In this document: piece by piece, positions 1 to 9,060 of the stretch | How positions within the stretch are numbered: position 1 is the first letter of the stretch | Layout of the letters: every line of letters starts with the position of its first letter | DNA from: Sphingomonas ginsenosidivorax | GTDB lineage: Bacteria > Pseudomonadota > Alphaproteobacteria > Sphingomonadales > Sphingomonadaceae | Reading direction: 5' to 3' | DNA: 64,000 bases | Assembly (NCBI RefSeq): GCF_007995065.1 | Contig: NZ_VOQR01000001.1 | Span: 1,491,001 to 1,555,000 of the forward strand | Notes under the pieces: generated by a model | What the model saw: the letters and a program-made list of their open reading frames with translations, nothing else | Told to the model about the DNA's origin: nothing | The model's database searches: none | Translations under genes and position numbers: made by a program

Positions 1-529
1 CGGCAAGATGGGCAAGACGATGGCCGGTGCGGTGTGGCTGCACGAGGACCAGTTGCCGCATTTCGATTACTGGCAGTTCTGGCGGAACACCGACGACCGC
101 GACGTCGGGCGCTTCCTGCGGCTGTTCACCGACCTGCCGATGGACGAGATCGCGCGGCTGGAGGCACTGGAAGGCGCGGAGATCAACGCCGCCAAGATCG
201 TGCTCGCCAACGAGGCGACTGCGATGTGCCGCGGGCGGGATGCTGCGGAACAGGCCGCCGAGACCGCGCGGAAAACGTTCGAGGAGGGCGCGTCGGGCGA
301 CGCGCTGCCGAGTTTCGCGGTCGCGGGCGGATCGATCGGACTGGTCGAGGCGCTGGTCGGGCTCGGGTTCGTCGCGTCCAATGGCGAGGCGCGCCGGAAG
401 ATCGCCGAGGGTGCGGTGCGCATCGACGGGGAGCCGGTGCGCGAGGCGGCGGCGGTGGTCGATGTCGCGGCCCCGGTCCGGCTGAGCCTCGGCAAGAAAC
501 GGCATGGGATGCTAACCCCTTCGAACTAG
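1..529 (+). CDS. tyrS: Tyrosyl-tRNA synthetase, 3' part only
   Basis: This is the C-terminal part of tyrosyl-tRNA synthetase, which charges tRNA-Tyr in the cytoplasm; the gene begins before the window. The first codons read G-K-M-G-K-T, the KMSKS-type signature loop that binds ATP. The linker with 'AEINAAKIVLANEAT' is typical of the bacterial enzyme, and the last 65 or so residues ('GEARRKIAEGAVRIDG') form an S4 RNA-binding domain. The reading frame is open at the left edge and ends at a TAG. The catalytic Rossmann domain with its HIGH motif lies outside the window, so its integrity cannot be judged. Confidence 0.95.
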   Translation, partial: GKMGKTMAGAVWLHEDQLPHFDYWQFWRNTDDRDVGRFLRLFTDLPMDEIARLEALEGAEINAAKIVLANEATAMCRGRDAAEQAAETARKTFEEGASGDALPSFAVAGGSIGLVEALVGLGFVASNGEARRKIAEGAVRIDGEPVREAAAVVDVAAPVRLSLGKKRHGMLTPSN

Positions 530-632
530 AGCCGTTCCTGTCGCGATCTATGGCGCGTTAACTAACCCGGTTTGTCGTCGGTTCATCCACGCCCCCCTAA
601 GAGAGGGTCGGGGCAATCGATCGGGACAGGCT

Positions 633-956
633 ATGGTGGCAAGTCGCACCGCGACGACGAGCATGGATGCACGCGGTGCGCCACGCGACGAGGTGATGCA
701 TCGCACGCGCGGGGTCGGCGCCGACGGCGCGGTGATGAAGCTGGTCATCGTCAATATCTCCGCGACGGGGCTGATGGCGCGGTGCGAGCTGGTCCCCGAT
801 GTCGGGGCGGTGATCGGGGTCGAGCTGCCGATCCTGGGCCGGGTGCCAGCGACGGTGCGCTGGGTGCTCGGCGGGCGGATCGGCTGCGCGTTCGATGCCC
901 CGATCCCGCTGGCGGAATATTATGGGATGCTGTCGACGCTGTTGCGGAGCGTTTGA
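633..956 (+). CDS. Small PilZ-domain protein
   Basis: A 107-residue protein made almost wholly of a PilZ-like beta barrel. The segment 'VIVNISATGLMARCE' matches the PilZ 'D/N-x-S-x-x-G' element, and 'VRWVLGGRIGCAFDAPI' is the typical barrel end. PilZ proteins usually bind cyclic di-GMP, and an upstream RxxxR is expected; an arginine-containing stretch ('RTRGVG') precedes the barrel but the spacing is not canonical, so ligand binding is inferred. The start is the ATG at 633; a later ATG at 663 is possible. It stands alone, 100 bp after tyrS. Two EAL proteins elsewhere in the window fit an active c-di-GMP network. Confidence 0.8.
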   Translation: MVASRTATTSMDARGAPRDEVMHRTRGVGADGAVMKLVIVNISATGLMARCELVPDVGAVIGVELPILGRVPATVRWVLGGRIGCAFDAPIPLAEYYGMLSTLLRSV

Positions 957-993
957 GGCGGGTCCCCACCTACCCGCGTTCACCCCTCACCCA

Positions 994-1062
994 TTCGCCC
1001 TGAGCGTAGTCGAAAAGTTTTCGCTTGGGTCCTGTGCTTCGACTTCGCTCAGCACGAACGGA
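994..1062. repeat. Mirrored intergenic repeat (CTGAGCG...CGCTCAG type)
   Basis: The arms CTGAGCGTAGTCGAA (about 1000-1014) and TTCGACTTCGCTCAG (about 1039-1053) are inverted copies matching at 14 of 15 bases, separated by about 24 bases. The element sits between the converging pilZ-like gene and recG, where it could fold as a hairpin in either transcript. The motif is familiar as a dispersed repeat in sphingomonads, which is recalled rather than checked. Confidence 0.75.
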
Positions 1063-1075
1063 ATGCGGGAGTGCG

Positions 1076-3127
1076 TCACCCCGACCTTAGCAACGCCACC
1101 CCGGCATCGCGGTCGAACAGGTACAGCGCCGTCCTAGCCGCCTGCCCGCGTGGTCCCTCGAGTCCTCCGTCGCGATCGATCAGCAGCCGGGCGTCGTCGT
1201 GCGCGCATTGCAGCAGGTCGGCCATCATGTCGGGCGTGGCGAGCCGGAACGCCATCTCGCCCGACTGCCTGGTGCCGAGCAGTTCGCCCGCGCCGCGCAG
1301 GCGCAGATCCTCCTCGGCGATGCGGAAGCCGTCGTTGGTCTCGCGCATCAGCGCCAGCCGCGCGCGCGACGTCTCGCTGAGCGAGCTCCCGCGCATCAGC
1401 AGGCAGATCGAGCGACCGGTCCCCCGCCCTACCCGGCCGCGCAGCTGGTGGAGCTGGGCGAGGCCGAAGCGGTCGGCATGCTCGATGACGATCAGCGTCG
1501 CATTGGGGACGTCGACGCCGACCTCGATCACCGTGGTCGCGACCAGCACCGCGGTGCGCGCGGCGGCGAACTCCGCCATCACCGCGTCCTTTTCGGCGGG
1601 TTTCATCCGGCCGTGGACGAGCGCGACCTTGTCGCCGAAGCGCGCGCGCAGCACCTCCGCGCGCATCTCGGCGGCGGCGAGGTCGCTCTTCTCGCTCTCC
1701 TCGACCAGCGGGCAGACCCAATAGGCCTGGCCGCCGTCGGACAGGTGCCGGCCGAGCGCGCCGACGACGTCGTCGAGCCGGTCCTCCGAGATCACGCGGG
1801 TCTCGATCGGCTGGCGGCCGGGCGGCATCTCGTCGAGGCGGCTGACGTCCATCTCGCCGTACTGCGCGAGCGTCAGCGTGCGCGGGATCGGAGTCGCGGT
1901 CATCGCGAGCAGGTGCGGCGGGGCGATGCCCTTGGCCTGCAGCGTCATGCGCTGCGCGACGCCGAAGCGGTGCTGTTCGTCGACCACGACGAGCGCGAGA
2001 TCCTTGTAGCCGACCGCGTCCTGGAAGATCGCGTGCGTGCCGACGAGGATGTCGATCTCGCCCGACGCGAGCCCCATCAGCGTTGCCTCGCGGACGCGGC
2101 CCTTGTCGCGACCGGTCAGCACGCCGACGTTGATCGGCAGGTTGCCGAGGAGTTTCCGGAGCGTCTCGTAATGCTGGCGCGCGAGGATTTCGGTAGGCGC
2201 GAGCATCGCCGCCTGCGCGCCCGCCTCGACCGCGATCAGCATCGCCATCGCGGCGACGAGCGTCTTGCCCGAGCCGACATCGCCCTGCAGCAGCCGGAGC
2301 ATCGGCGCGGTCTGGGCGAGGTCGCCCTCGATCTCCGCCACGGTCCGCGACTGCGCGCCGGTCAGCGTATAGGGCAGGTCGAGCATCGCGCGGAGGCGGC
2401 CGGCGCCGTGGAGCGCGCGGCCTTTGCGCTTGCGCGTGTCGGCGCGGACGAGCGTCATCGCGAGCTGGTTCGCGAACACCTCGTCATAGGCAAGCCGTTC
2501 GCGCGCCTTCGTGTCGGCGGGGTCGGCGTGGATGCGGACGAGCGACTCGTGCCAGTTGGGCCATTCGCGCTTCGCTTTGAGACCCGGCTCAATCCATTCG
2601 GGCAGGTCGGGCGCGCGGCCGACCGCCTGCGCCGCCAGTCCGGCGAGCTTACGCGAGTTGAGCCCTTCGGACAGCGGGTAGATCGGCTCGCGCTCGGGCA
2701 GCGCCTCGTCGGGCTCGGCGAGCTCGGGATGCACGATCTGCAGGTCCTGCCCGTACTGGTCCAGCCGGCCCGAGACGCGCTTGGCCTCGCCGATCGGCAG
2801 CAGCTTCTTCGCCCAGCCCGAATTGCCGCCGAAGAAGACCAGGCTGACATAATTGCCGTGGACGTCGGTCGCCTGGACGCGGGTGGGGCCCCTGCCCGCG
2901 CTCGACCGATAGTCGCGCGGGGTCAGCGTGATCGTGATCATCCGCCCCGCGTCGCTCGCCATCAGCTCGGTCCGCGGCAGGCGATCGACATAGCCGGTGG
3001 GCAGATGGAACGCGACGTCGACCACCCGCGCGAGCCCCAGCCGGTCGAGCGGCTTGGCGAGCGCGGGGCCGACGCCCTTGAGGACGGTGGTTTCGGCGAA
3101 CAGCGGATTGAGGATTTCGGGTCGCAT
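1076..3127 (-). CDS. recG: ATP-dependent DNA helicase RecG
   Basis: RecG is a monomeric superfamily-2 helicase that remodels stalled replication forks and Holliday junctions. The 683-residue length is normal. The N-terminal wedge/OB domain ('GVGPALAKPLDRLGL', then 'DVHGNYVSLVFFGG') is followed by helicase motif I 'GDVGSGKT' near residue 285, motif II 'DEQHRFG' near 385, motif III 'TATPIPRT', and the C-terminal motif VI region 'QLRGRVGRG'. The ATG at 3127 directly precedes the wedge domain. It is divergent from sdhE with a gap of about 70 bp, an arrangement common in alphaproteobacteria. Confidence 0.97.
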   Translation of the reverse strand: MRPEILNPLFAETTVLKGVGPALAKPLDRLGLARVVDVAFHLPTGYVDRLPRTELMASDAGRMITITLTPRDYRSSAGRGPTRVQATDVHGNYVSLVFFGGNSGWAKKLLPIGEAKRVSGRLDQYGQDLQIVHPELAEPDEALPEREPIYPLSEGLNSRKLAGLAAQAVGRAPDLPEWIEPGLKAKREWPNWHESLVRIHADPADTKARERLAYDEVFANQLAMTLVRADTRKRKGRALHGAGRLRAMLDLPYTLTGAQSRTVAEIEGDLAQTAPMLRLLQGDVGSGKTLVAAMAMLIAVEAGAQAAMLAPTEILARQHYETLRKLLGNLPINVGVLTGRDKGRVREATLMGLASGEIDILVGTHAIFQDAVGYKDLALVVVDEQHRFGVAQRMTLQAKGIAPPHLLAMTATPIPRTLTLAQYGEMDVSRLDEMPPGRQPIETRVISEDRLDDVVGALGRHLSDGGQAYWVCPLVEESEKSDLAAAEMRAEVLRARFGDKVALVHGRMKPAEKDAVMAEFAAARTAVLVATTVIEVGVDVPNATLIVIEHADRFGLAQLHQLRGRVGRGTGRSICLLMRGSSLSETSRARLALMRETNDGFRIAEEDLRLRGAGELLGTRQSGEMAFRLATPDMMADLLQCAHDDARLLIDRDGGLEGPRGQAARTALYLFDRDAGVALLRSG

Positions 3128-3199
3128 GACTATCTGCGTCCTATACCCCAGCCGGCGTCACCTTCCAGTGGCTGCCGGCCTATCGGCGTTGGAGATACG

Positions 3200-3466
3200 A
3201 TGGATCACGAAACCCGCCTCAAGCGCCTGAGCTTCCGCAGCTCGCACCGCGGCACGCGCGAGGCCGACATGATGATCGGCGGGTTCTTCGCAACCTATGG
3301 CGCGACCTGGACGACCGAGCAGCTCGACTGGTTCGAGGCGCTGCTCGAGCAACAGGATGTCGACATCATGGGCTGGGCGATCGGATCGATCGTCTGCCCG
3401 CCCGAATGGGAGGGGCCGATGATGCAGGCGATGCGCGATATCGATTACGTGACGGTGGTGAAGTAG
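3200..3466 (+). CDS. sdhE: SdhE-type FAD assembly factor
   Basis: An 88-residue protein of the SdhE/YgfY family, which promotes covalent FAD attachment to the flavoprotein subunit of succinate dehydrogenase. The conserved RGxxE element is visible as R-G-T-R-E at residues 17-21, followed by 'DMMIGGF' and the helix with 'DWFEALLEQQDVDIMGW', all standard for the family. The ATG at 3200 is chosen because it gives the usual family length; the frame is open far upstream but only as antisense to recG. It lies just before mfd, separated by a mirrored repeat. Confidence 0.93.
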   Translation: MDHETRLKRLSFRSSHRGTREADMMIGGFFATYGATWTTEQLDWFEALLEQQDVDIMGWAIGSIVCPPEWEGPMMQAMRDIDYVTVVK

Positions 3467-3480
3467 CCGTCGTCGTTACG

Positions 3481-3583
3481 CCCCTCCCTGGAAGGGAGGG
3501 GTTGGGGGTGGGTCGGCCAGTTGGCGGACGCAGCAACCGCCCCATACCAACCCACCCCCGACCCCTCCCTTCCAGGGAGGGGG
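3481..3583. repeat. Mirrored repeat with G/C-run arms upstream of mfd
   Basis: The left arm, about 3481-3513 (CCCCTCCCTGGAAGGGAGGGG followed by a GT-rich run), and the right arm, about 3550-3583, are near-perfect inverted copies around a 36-base centre. Each arm is also itself a small hairpin (CCCTCCCTGGAAGGGAGGG). The end of the right arm supplies the purine-rich sequence that serves as the mfd ribosome-binding site. Confidence 0.85.
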
Positions 3584-3591
3584 GAGTTCAG

Positions 3592-6500
3592 ATGCCCGAC
3601 CTGACGACGATCCTTTCCGCCGAGACCCCGCTGACGCTCTCGGGTGTCCCCACCGGGTTCCAGCCGTCGCTGCTCGCCGATCTCGCGCGCGCGGCGAAGA
3701 GCCGGTGCGTGTTCATCGCCCCCGACGAGGCGGCGATGCGTGCGATCGCGTCGACCGCGGCGTTCTTTGCGCCCGACCTGGAGATCGTGCAGTTCCCGGC
3801 GTGGGACTGCCTGCCGTACGACCGTGCGTCGCCGACGTTGCGCGTGATGGCGGAGCGGGTCGCGGCGCTGCACCGGCTGCAGGGCAAGCTGAAGGGTCCG
3901 CAGCTGCTGCTGACCACCGCCAACGCGGTCACGCAGCGCGTGCTGACGCCGTTCCGCGTCCGCCAGCTGGTTGCGCGGCTTGCGCCCGGCGAGCGGATCG
4001 GCCGCGACAAGCTGGCGATGCTGCTGCAAGCGAACGGCTATGTCCGCACCGACACGGTGTACGACCAGGGCGAATATGCGGTCCGCGGCGGGATCGTCGA
4101 CCTGTATCCGTCGGGCGAGGAGCAGGCGCTGCGGCTCGATTTCTTCGGCGACGAGATCGAATCGGTCCGCACCTTCGACGCGCAGGACCAGCGCACCACC
4201 GGGCGGATCGACGGCTTCGTGCTGCTGCCGGCGTCCGAGGCGTTGCTCGACGAGGAGTCGATCAAGCGCTTCCGCAGCCGCTACCGCGAAACGTTCGGCG
4301 CGACCGCGACCGGCGATCCGCTGTACCAGGCGGTGTCCGAGGGGCGCCGGATGGCGGGCATGGAGCATTGGCTGCCGCTGTTCGAGGACAAGATGGCGAC
4401 CTTGTTCGACCATCTGGGCGCCGACGACGTGGTGGTGCGCGACACTGGCGTCGCCGCGGCGGCGGAGAGCCGGTTCGAATCGGTCGCGGACTATTACGAG
4501 AACCGCCAGCGCGCCGAGGCGGGGCAGCCGGGCAGCTTCCGCCCGCTGGTCGCGAAGTCGCTGTACCTCGACGACAAGGAATGGGCTGCCGGGCTCGCGG
4601 TGACGGTCGCGCACGTCACGACGCCGTTCTACGAGCCCGAGAGCGCGACCGTGCTCGGCTTCGGCGTCGACGGCCCGCGCGACTTCGGTCCCGAGCGCGC
4701 GGCGCAGACCAACGTCTATGAGTCAGTGGTCGACCACCTTTCGAAGCTCAGGAAGCTCGGCAAGCGGCCGATCCTCGCCAGCTACTCGGTCGGCGCGCGC
4801 GAGCGGCTCGGCAATCTGCTGGCGGACCACGGCCTCCACGGCGGCAAGCATACCGAGACGTGGCAGGAGGCGCTCGCGGTCGCCGATACCGCAAGGAGCG
4901 CGGGCGTCGCGCTCGTCGTGCTGCCGCTCGACCATGGCTATACCGCGCCGGGGATCGCGATCCTCACCGAGCAGGACATGCTCGGCGACCGGCTGGTCCA
5001 CCGCAAGAAGCGCAAGAAGTCCGCCGACGCGTTCCTCGCCGAACTGGCGACGCTGACGCCGGGCGACCTCGTCGTGCATACCGAGCATGGCATCGGGCGC
5101 TACGAGGGGCTGACCTCGATCCCCGTCGGCAAGAGCCCGCACGACTGCGTCGCGCTGAGCTATGCCGGCGGCGACAAATTGTACGTGCCGGTCGAGAATA
5201 TCGACGTCCTCTCGCGCTACGGCTCGTCCGAGGAGGGCGCGACGCTCGACAAGCTCGGCGGCGAAGGCTGGCAGCGTCGCAAGTCGAAGATGAAGGAGCG
5301 GATCCGCGAGATCGCGGGCGAACTCATCGCGACCGCGGCGGAACGCGCGCTGCATCCGGGCGACGTGCTGGAGCCCGACCACAGCGGCTACCCCAGTTTC
5401 GTCGATCGCTTCCCGTACGAGGAGACCGAGGACCAGGACCGCGCGATCGAGGACGTGCTGGGCGATCTGTCGGCGGGCAAGCCGATGGACCGGCTGATCG
5501 TCGGCGACGTCGGCTTCGGCAAGACCGAGGTGGCGCTGCGCGCCGCGTTCGTCGCGGCGATGGGCGGCAAGCAGGTCGCCGTGGTCTGCCCGACCACCCT
5601 GCTCGCGCGCCAGCATTACAACAACTTCGTCAGCCGGTTCGAGGGTTTCCCGATGAACATGGGACGCCTCTCGCGGCTGGTGACGGCGAGCGAGGCGAAG
5701 GCGACCAGGGAGGGGCTGGCGAACGGCACGATCGACGTCGTGATCGGCACGCACGCGCTGCTGGCCAAGACCATCGACTTCAAGCGGCTCGGGCTCGTCA
5801 TCGTCGACGAGGAACAGCGGTTCGGCGTGACGCACAAGGAGCGGCTGAAGGGGCTGCGGGCGGACGTCCACATGCTGACGCTGACCGCGACGCCGATCCC
5901 GCGCACGCTGCAGATGGCGATGTCGGGGATCCGCGAGCTGTCGGTGATCCAGACGCCGCCGGTCGATCGCCTGGCCGTGCGGACGTACATCATGCCGTTC
6001 GATCCGGTGGTGCTGCGCGAGGCGCTGCTCCGCGAACATTATCGCGGCGGGCAGAGCTTCGTCGTAACGCCGCGCGTCGCCGACCTGCCCGACATCGAGG
6101 ATTTCCTGCGGCAGCAGGTCCCCGAGATCCGCTTCGTCGTCGCGCACGGCCAGATGTCGCCGACCGAGGTCGAGGAGCGGATGTCCGCTTTCTACGACAA
6201 GAAGTTCGAGGTGCTCGTCTCGACCACGATCATCGAGAGCGGGATCGACATCGCGAGTGCCAACACGATGATCGTCCACCGTGCCGACCGCTTCGGCCTC
6301 GCCCAGCTCTACCAGCTGCGCGGGCGCGTGGGCCGCTCGAAGACGCGCGCGTACGCCTATCTGGTGACGCCGCCCGAGCGGCAGATGAGCGTGACCGCGG
6401 AGAAGCGGCTGAAGGTGCTGTCGGATCTCGATTCGCTCGGCGCCGGGTTCCAGCTGGCGAGCCACGATCTCGATATCCGTGGTGCCGGCAACATGCTCGG

Positions 6501-7062
6501 CGACGAGCAGACCGGGCATATCAAGGAGGTCGGGTTCGAACTCTACCAGGCGATGCTCGAAGAGGCGATCATGGACGCCAAGTCGGGGGGCCTCGCGTCC
6601 GCACGCCCGAAGGACTTCTCGCCGCAGATCACGGTCGATGCGCCGATCCTGATCCCGGAAGAGTATGTGCCGGACCTCGACCTGCGCATGGGGCTGTACC
6701 GCCGCCTCAACGAACTGGAGGAAGGCCGCGAGATCGAAGCGTTCGCGGCCGAGATGATCGACCGGTTCGGGCCCCTGCCCGATGCCACCGACAATCTGAT
6801 CCGCGTCATCGAGATCAAGCTGAACGCGAAGCGGGCCTGCGTGTCGAAGATCGACGTGGGGCCGAAGGGGGTGCTGGTGTCGTTCCACAACGACACGCCG
6901 CCGAACATCGAGAAGCTGCTGGCCTATGTCGAGCGGCTGAACGGGGTCGCGCGGCTCAGGCCCGACAGCAAGCTGGTGCTGCAGCGGGCGTGGGGCGATC
7001 CCAAGGCGCGGCTGCACGGGGCACTGCAGCTGTCGAAAGGGCTGGCAAAGGCAGCGGGGTAA
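3592..7062 (+). CDS. mfd: Transcription-repair coupling factor Mfd
   Basis: Mfd displaces RNA polymerase stalled at DNA damage and recruits UvrA. At 1156 residues it has the normal length. The N-terminal UvrB-homology region ('FPAWDCLPYDRASP') is followed by the RNA-polymerase interaction domain ('GDLVVHTEHGIGRYEGL'), then the RecG-like translocase with Walker A 'GDVGFGKT', the DEEQ box 'DEEQRFG', 'TATPIPRT' and 'QLRGRVGRS', and a C-terminal TRCF domain. The ATG at 3592 is preferred to the further-upstream 3406 because the longer frame translates the mirrored repeat and overlaps sdhE. A strong GGGAGGGGGGAG ribosome-binding site lies 6-7 bases upstream. Confidence 0.97.
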   Translation: MPDLTTILSAETPLTLSGVPTGFQPSLLADLARAAKSRCVFIAPDEAAMRAIASTAAFFAPDLEIVQFPAWDCLPYDRASPTLRVMAERVAALHRLQGKLKGPQLLLTTANAVTQRVLTPFRVRQLVARLAPGERIGRDKLAMLLQANGYVRTDTVYDQGEYAVRGGIVDLYPSGEEQALRLDFFGDEIESVRTFDAQDQRTTGRIDGFVLLPASEALLDEESIKRFRSRYRETFGATATGDPLYQAVSEGRRMAGMEHWLPLFEDKMATLFDHLGADDVVVRDTGVAAAAESRFESVADYYENRQRAEAGQPGSFRPLVAKSLYLDDKEWAAGLAVTVAHVTTPFYEPESATVLGFGVDGPRDFGPERAAQTNVYESVVDHLSKLRKLGKRPILASYSVGARERLGNLLADHGLHGGKHTETWQEALAVADTARSAGVALVVLPLDHGYTAPGIAILTEQDMLGDRLVHRKKRKKSADAFLAELATLTPGDLVVHTEHGIGRYEGLTSIPVGKSPHDCVALSYAGGDKLYVPVENIDVLSRYGSSEEGATLDKLGGEGWQRRKSKMKERIREIAGELIATAAERALHPGDVLEPDHSGYPSFVDRFPYEETEDQDRAIEDVLGDLSAGKPMDRLIVGDVGFGKTEVALRAAFVAAMGGKQVAVVCPTTLLARQHYNNFVSRFEGFPMNMGRLSRLVTASEAKATREGLANGTIDVVIGTHALLAKTIDFKRLGLVIVDEEQRFGVTHKERLKGLRADVHMLTLTATPIPRTLQMAMSGIRELSVIQTPPVDRLAVRTYIMPFDPVVLREALLREHYRGGQSFVVTPRVADLPDIEDFLRQQVPEIRFVVAHGQMSPTEVEERMSAFYDKKFEVLVSTTIIESGIDIASANTMIVHRADRFGLAQLYQLRGRVGRSKTRAYAYLVTPPERQMSVTAEKRLKVLSDLDSLGAGFQLASHDLDIRGAGNMLGDEQTGHIKEVGFELYQAMLEEAIMDAKSGGLASARPKDFSPQITVDAPILIPEEYVPDLDLRMGLYRRLNELEEGREIEAFAAEMIDRFGPLPDATDNLIRVIEIKLNAKRACVSKIDVGPKGVLVSFHNDTPPNIEKLLAYVERLNGVARLRPDSKLVLQRAWGDPKARLHGALQLSKGLAKAAG

Positions 7063-7079
7063 GGCGCCCCCCCGCCCCC

Positions 7080-7163
7080 GTCATCCCGGGCTCGTCCCCG
7101 AAACCAGGGTTCCGGGCGACACCGCTCATGGCCCTGGATGCCGGGACGAGCCCGGCATGACGG
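7080..7163. repeat. Mirrored repeat, GTCATCCCGGGCTCGTCCC type
   Basis: The arms GTCATCCCGGGCTCGTCCC (7080-7098) and GGGACGAGCCCGGCATGAC (7143-7161) are inverted copies differing at one position. The element lies immediately after mfd and could act as a transcript-end hairpin. It has the GTCA(T/C)CC...TGACGG ends shared by other repeats in the window. Confidence 0.85.
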
Positions 7164-7186
7164 AGGGTGCGCGATAAGGCCCCTTC

Positions 7187-7280
7187 GTCACCCTGGACTT
7201 GGTCCGGGGTCCACCGTGCCGCACACTCGATGGCTGGGGGTTTGCGGCGCCGTGGATGCCGGAACACGTCCGGCATGACG
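7187..7280. repeat. Second mirrored repeat next to the first, GTCACCCTGGACTTGGTCC type
   Basis: Begins GTCACCCTGGACTTGGTCCGG and ends with GTCCGGCATGACGG; inner parts GGTCCACC and GGTGGATGCC pair. Together with the preceding copy it fills the gap between the converging mfd and EAL genes. Confidence 0.75.
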
Positions 7281-7286
7281 GGGACG

Positions 7287-8975
7287 TTACCGCCCCATGA
7301 GCTCCACCAGCGCATCCTCGTCGACCGGTTCGGACAGCAGGAACCCCTGGTACAATTCGCATCCGCCAGCGGCGAGCAGCGCGAGTTGCGCGGGCGTTTC
7401 CACCCCTTCGGCGATCACCGCCAGCCCCAGCGAGCGCGCCATGGTGATCGCGCCCGCGACCACGACCCGGTCGCGCGCGGAGCCGTCGATGTCGCGAACC
7501 AGCGACTTGTCGATCTTGACGTAGTCGAGTGGAAGCGCCTTGAGATAGGCGAGGCTCGAATAGCCCGTGCCGAAATCGTCGATCGCGATGCGGCAGCCGG
7601 CGCCGCGGAGTTCGGCGAGCAGCGCGGACGCCTTGGCCAGGTCCTGGATCAGCCCGGTCTCGGTGATCTCGATCGTCAGGCGGCCCCGCGGAAACCCGCT
7701 CGCTTCGATCCGCGCGAGGAACAGGACGGCGAACCCGGGGCGCGCGATGTCCGCCGCCGACAGGTTGAGCGAGACCCGGAGCGTGCCGAGCGCCGCCGGC
7801 CACGCCATCGCGCGCGCCAGTACCAGCTGCTGGATATGGTCGGACAGTGCGACACCCAGGTCCGCGCGATCGGCCGCGGCGAACAGCGCGTCGGCGCCGA
7901 GCGCGCCGAGCGTGCGGTGGTTCCACCGGGCCAGCGCCTCGACCCCGGTGACGCGGCCGCTGGCGATCTCGACCTGCGGCTGGAAGCGGACGTCGATCTC
8001 GTCGCGTTCGATCGCGTGATGCAGCTCGATCGCCAGCGCGTCGAGCGGCACGACCCCGTCGGGCAGCGCGATGTGCAGCATCGCACCATCGCTCGCTTTG
8101 GCGGCGACCAGCGCCTCGCTGGCGCGGCGCAGCAGCGTGGGCGCGTCCTCGCCCGGTTGTGCCTCCGCGACGCCGAATCGGCAGCCGAGCACGGCCAGCG
8201 CGTCGGCAACCGCGAACGGCCGCGCGAGTGCCGCGTCCAGCGCGGTGATCGTCCGTGTCACCGCCGCCCCCTCCGCCTCGGCGACCAGCACGAACTCCGC
8301 ACCGCCGAGCCGCGCGACCATCGCGGCGGCGCCCAGATGCTCGCACGCGACCGCGTCGGCACGGCGGATCGCCGCCTCGATCAATGCATCGACCGCGGGG
8401 CGGCCATGCGCGGCATTGACGATATCGAGCCGCGACAGCGCGATGAGCACCGCAACGACGGGTCGCGCATCGTCCAGCCGCGCGGCGATCCAGCGTCGCG
8501 CGTCGCCCGCGTCGCGGTCGTGCCGCCAGCCACCGGGTACCACGCGCCGTTCGATGGGCACGCCGGCCGCACGCGCGGCATGACGCCCGGCATAGCGCAG
8601 CGCCTGGACCAGCTCGGCGTCGCCGAACGGGTCCAGCAGGAACTGCGTCGCCCCCGCCTCGAAGAACGCGCCGATCGCGTCGGCGTCGTCGCGCGACACC
8701 AGCACGACGAGCGCATCGCCGTTCGCAGCGATCGCGGCACCCAGCGCCTGCGTCGCTGCCAGCCCCTGGTCGAGCGCCCCGCGCGCGTCGATCACCGCCA
8801 CCGCCGCACCGCTTGCCAGATACGCCGCGGCGACGTCGTCGGCCCGCGCGCGCACCTCTGCCTGCCACCCGGCGCCCGCGGCTATATCGGCAATCGTGTC
8901 GCTTTCGCGGAACGATAGCGCGAACAGCGACGTTGCCCCTGGCATGTCCACATATTCGATCGCACCCTCTCCCAT
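7287..8975 (-). CDS. EAL-domain cyclic-di-GMP phosphodiesterase with receiver-like and degenerate GGDEF domains
   Basis: A protein of about 562 residues predicted to hydrolyse c-di-GMP. The N-terminal 120 residues look like a receiver fold ('VAVIDARGALDQG', 'ALVVLVSRDDADAIG'). Next comes a GGDEF-like domain whose signature reads G-G-A-E-F, so diguanylate cyclase activity is unlikely. The C-terminal EAL domain keeps 'VEALARW', 'NLSA', 'EITETG', 'IDDFGTGYSSL', 'KIDKS' and 'AEGVET', so it should be catalytically competent. The frame is open to 9119, but that overlaps moaA on the other strand, so the ATG at 8975 is chosen; 8945 is an alternative. No membrane segment is visible. Confidence 0.88.
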   Translation of the reverse strand: MGEGAIEYVDMPGATSLFALSFRESDTIADIAAGAGWQAEVRARADDVAAAYLASGAAVAVIDARGALDQGLAATQALGAAIAANGDALVVLVSRDDADAIGAFFEAGATQFLLDPFGDAELVQALRYAGRHAARAAGVPIERRVVPGGWRHDRDAGDARRWIAARLDDARPVVAVLIALSRLDIVNAAHGRPAVDALIEAAIRRADAVACEHLGAAAMVARLGGAEFVLVAEAEGAAVTRTITALDAALARPFAVADALAVLGCRFGVAEAQPGEDAPTLLRRASEALVAAKASDGAMLHIALPDGVVPLDALAIELHHAIERDEIDVRFQPQVEIASGRVTGVEALARWNHRTLGALGADALFAAADRADLGVALSDHIQQLVLARAMAWPAALGTLRVSLNLSAADIARPGFAVLFLARIEASGFPRGRLTIEITETGLIQDLAKASALLAELRGAGCRIAIDDFGTGYSSLAYLKALPLDYVKIDKSLVRDIDGSARDRVVVAGAITMARSLGLAVIAEGVETPAQLALLAAGGCELYQGFLLSEPVDEDALVELMGR

Positions 8976-9060
8976 CGGTGCGAGCCTAGCCGCCGCATCG
9001 GCCACCGCCAATGCAGGAACGCACTTGTCCGGCACGCCCGCGCACCTTAGCTCCGACGGC

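Noticed and set aside
1199..3199. Upstream extension of the sdhE frame
   Set aside because: Antisense to recG; the composition (Arg, His, Gln, Asp rich) is typical of a shadow frame.
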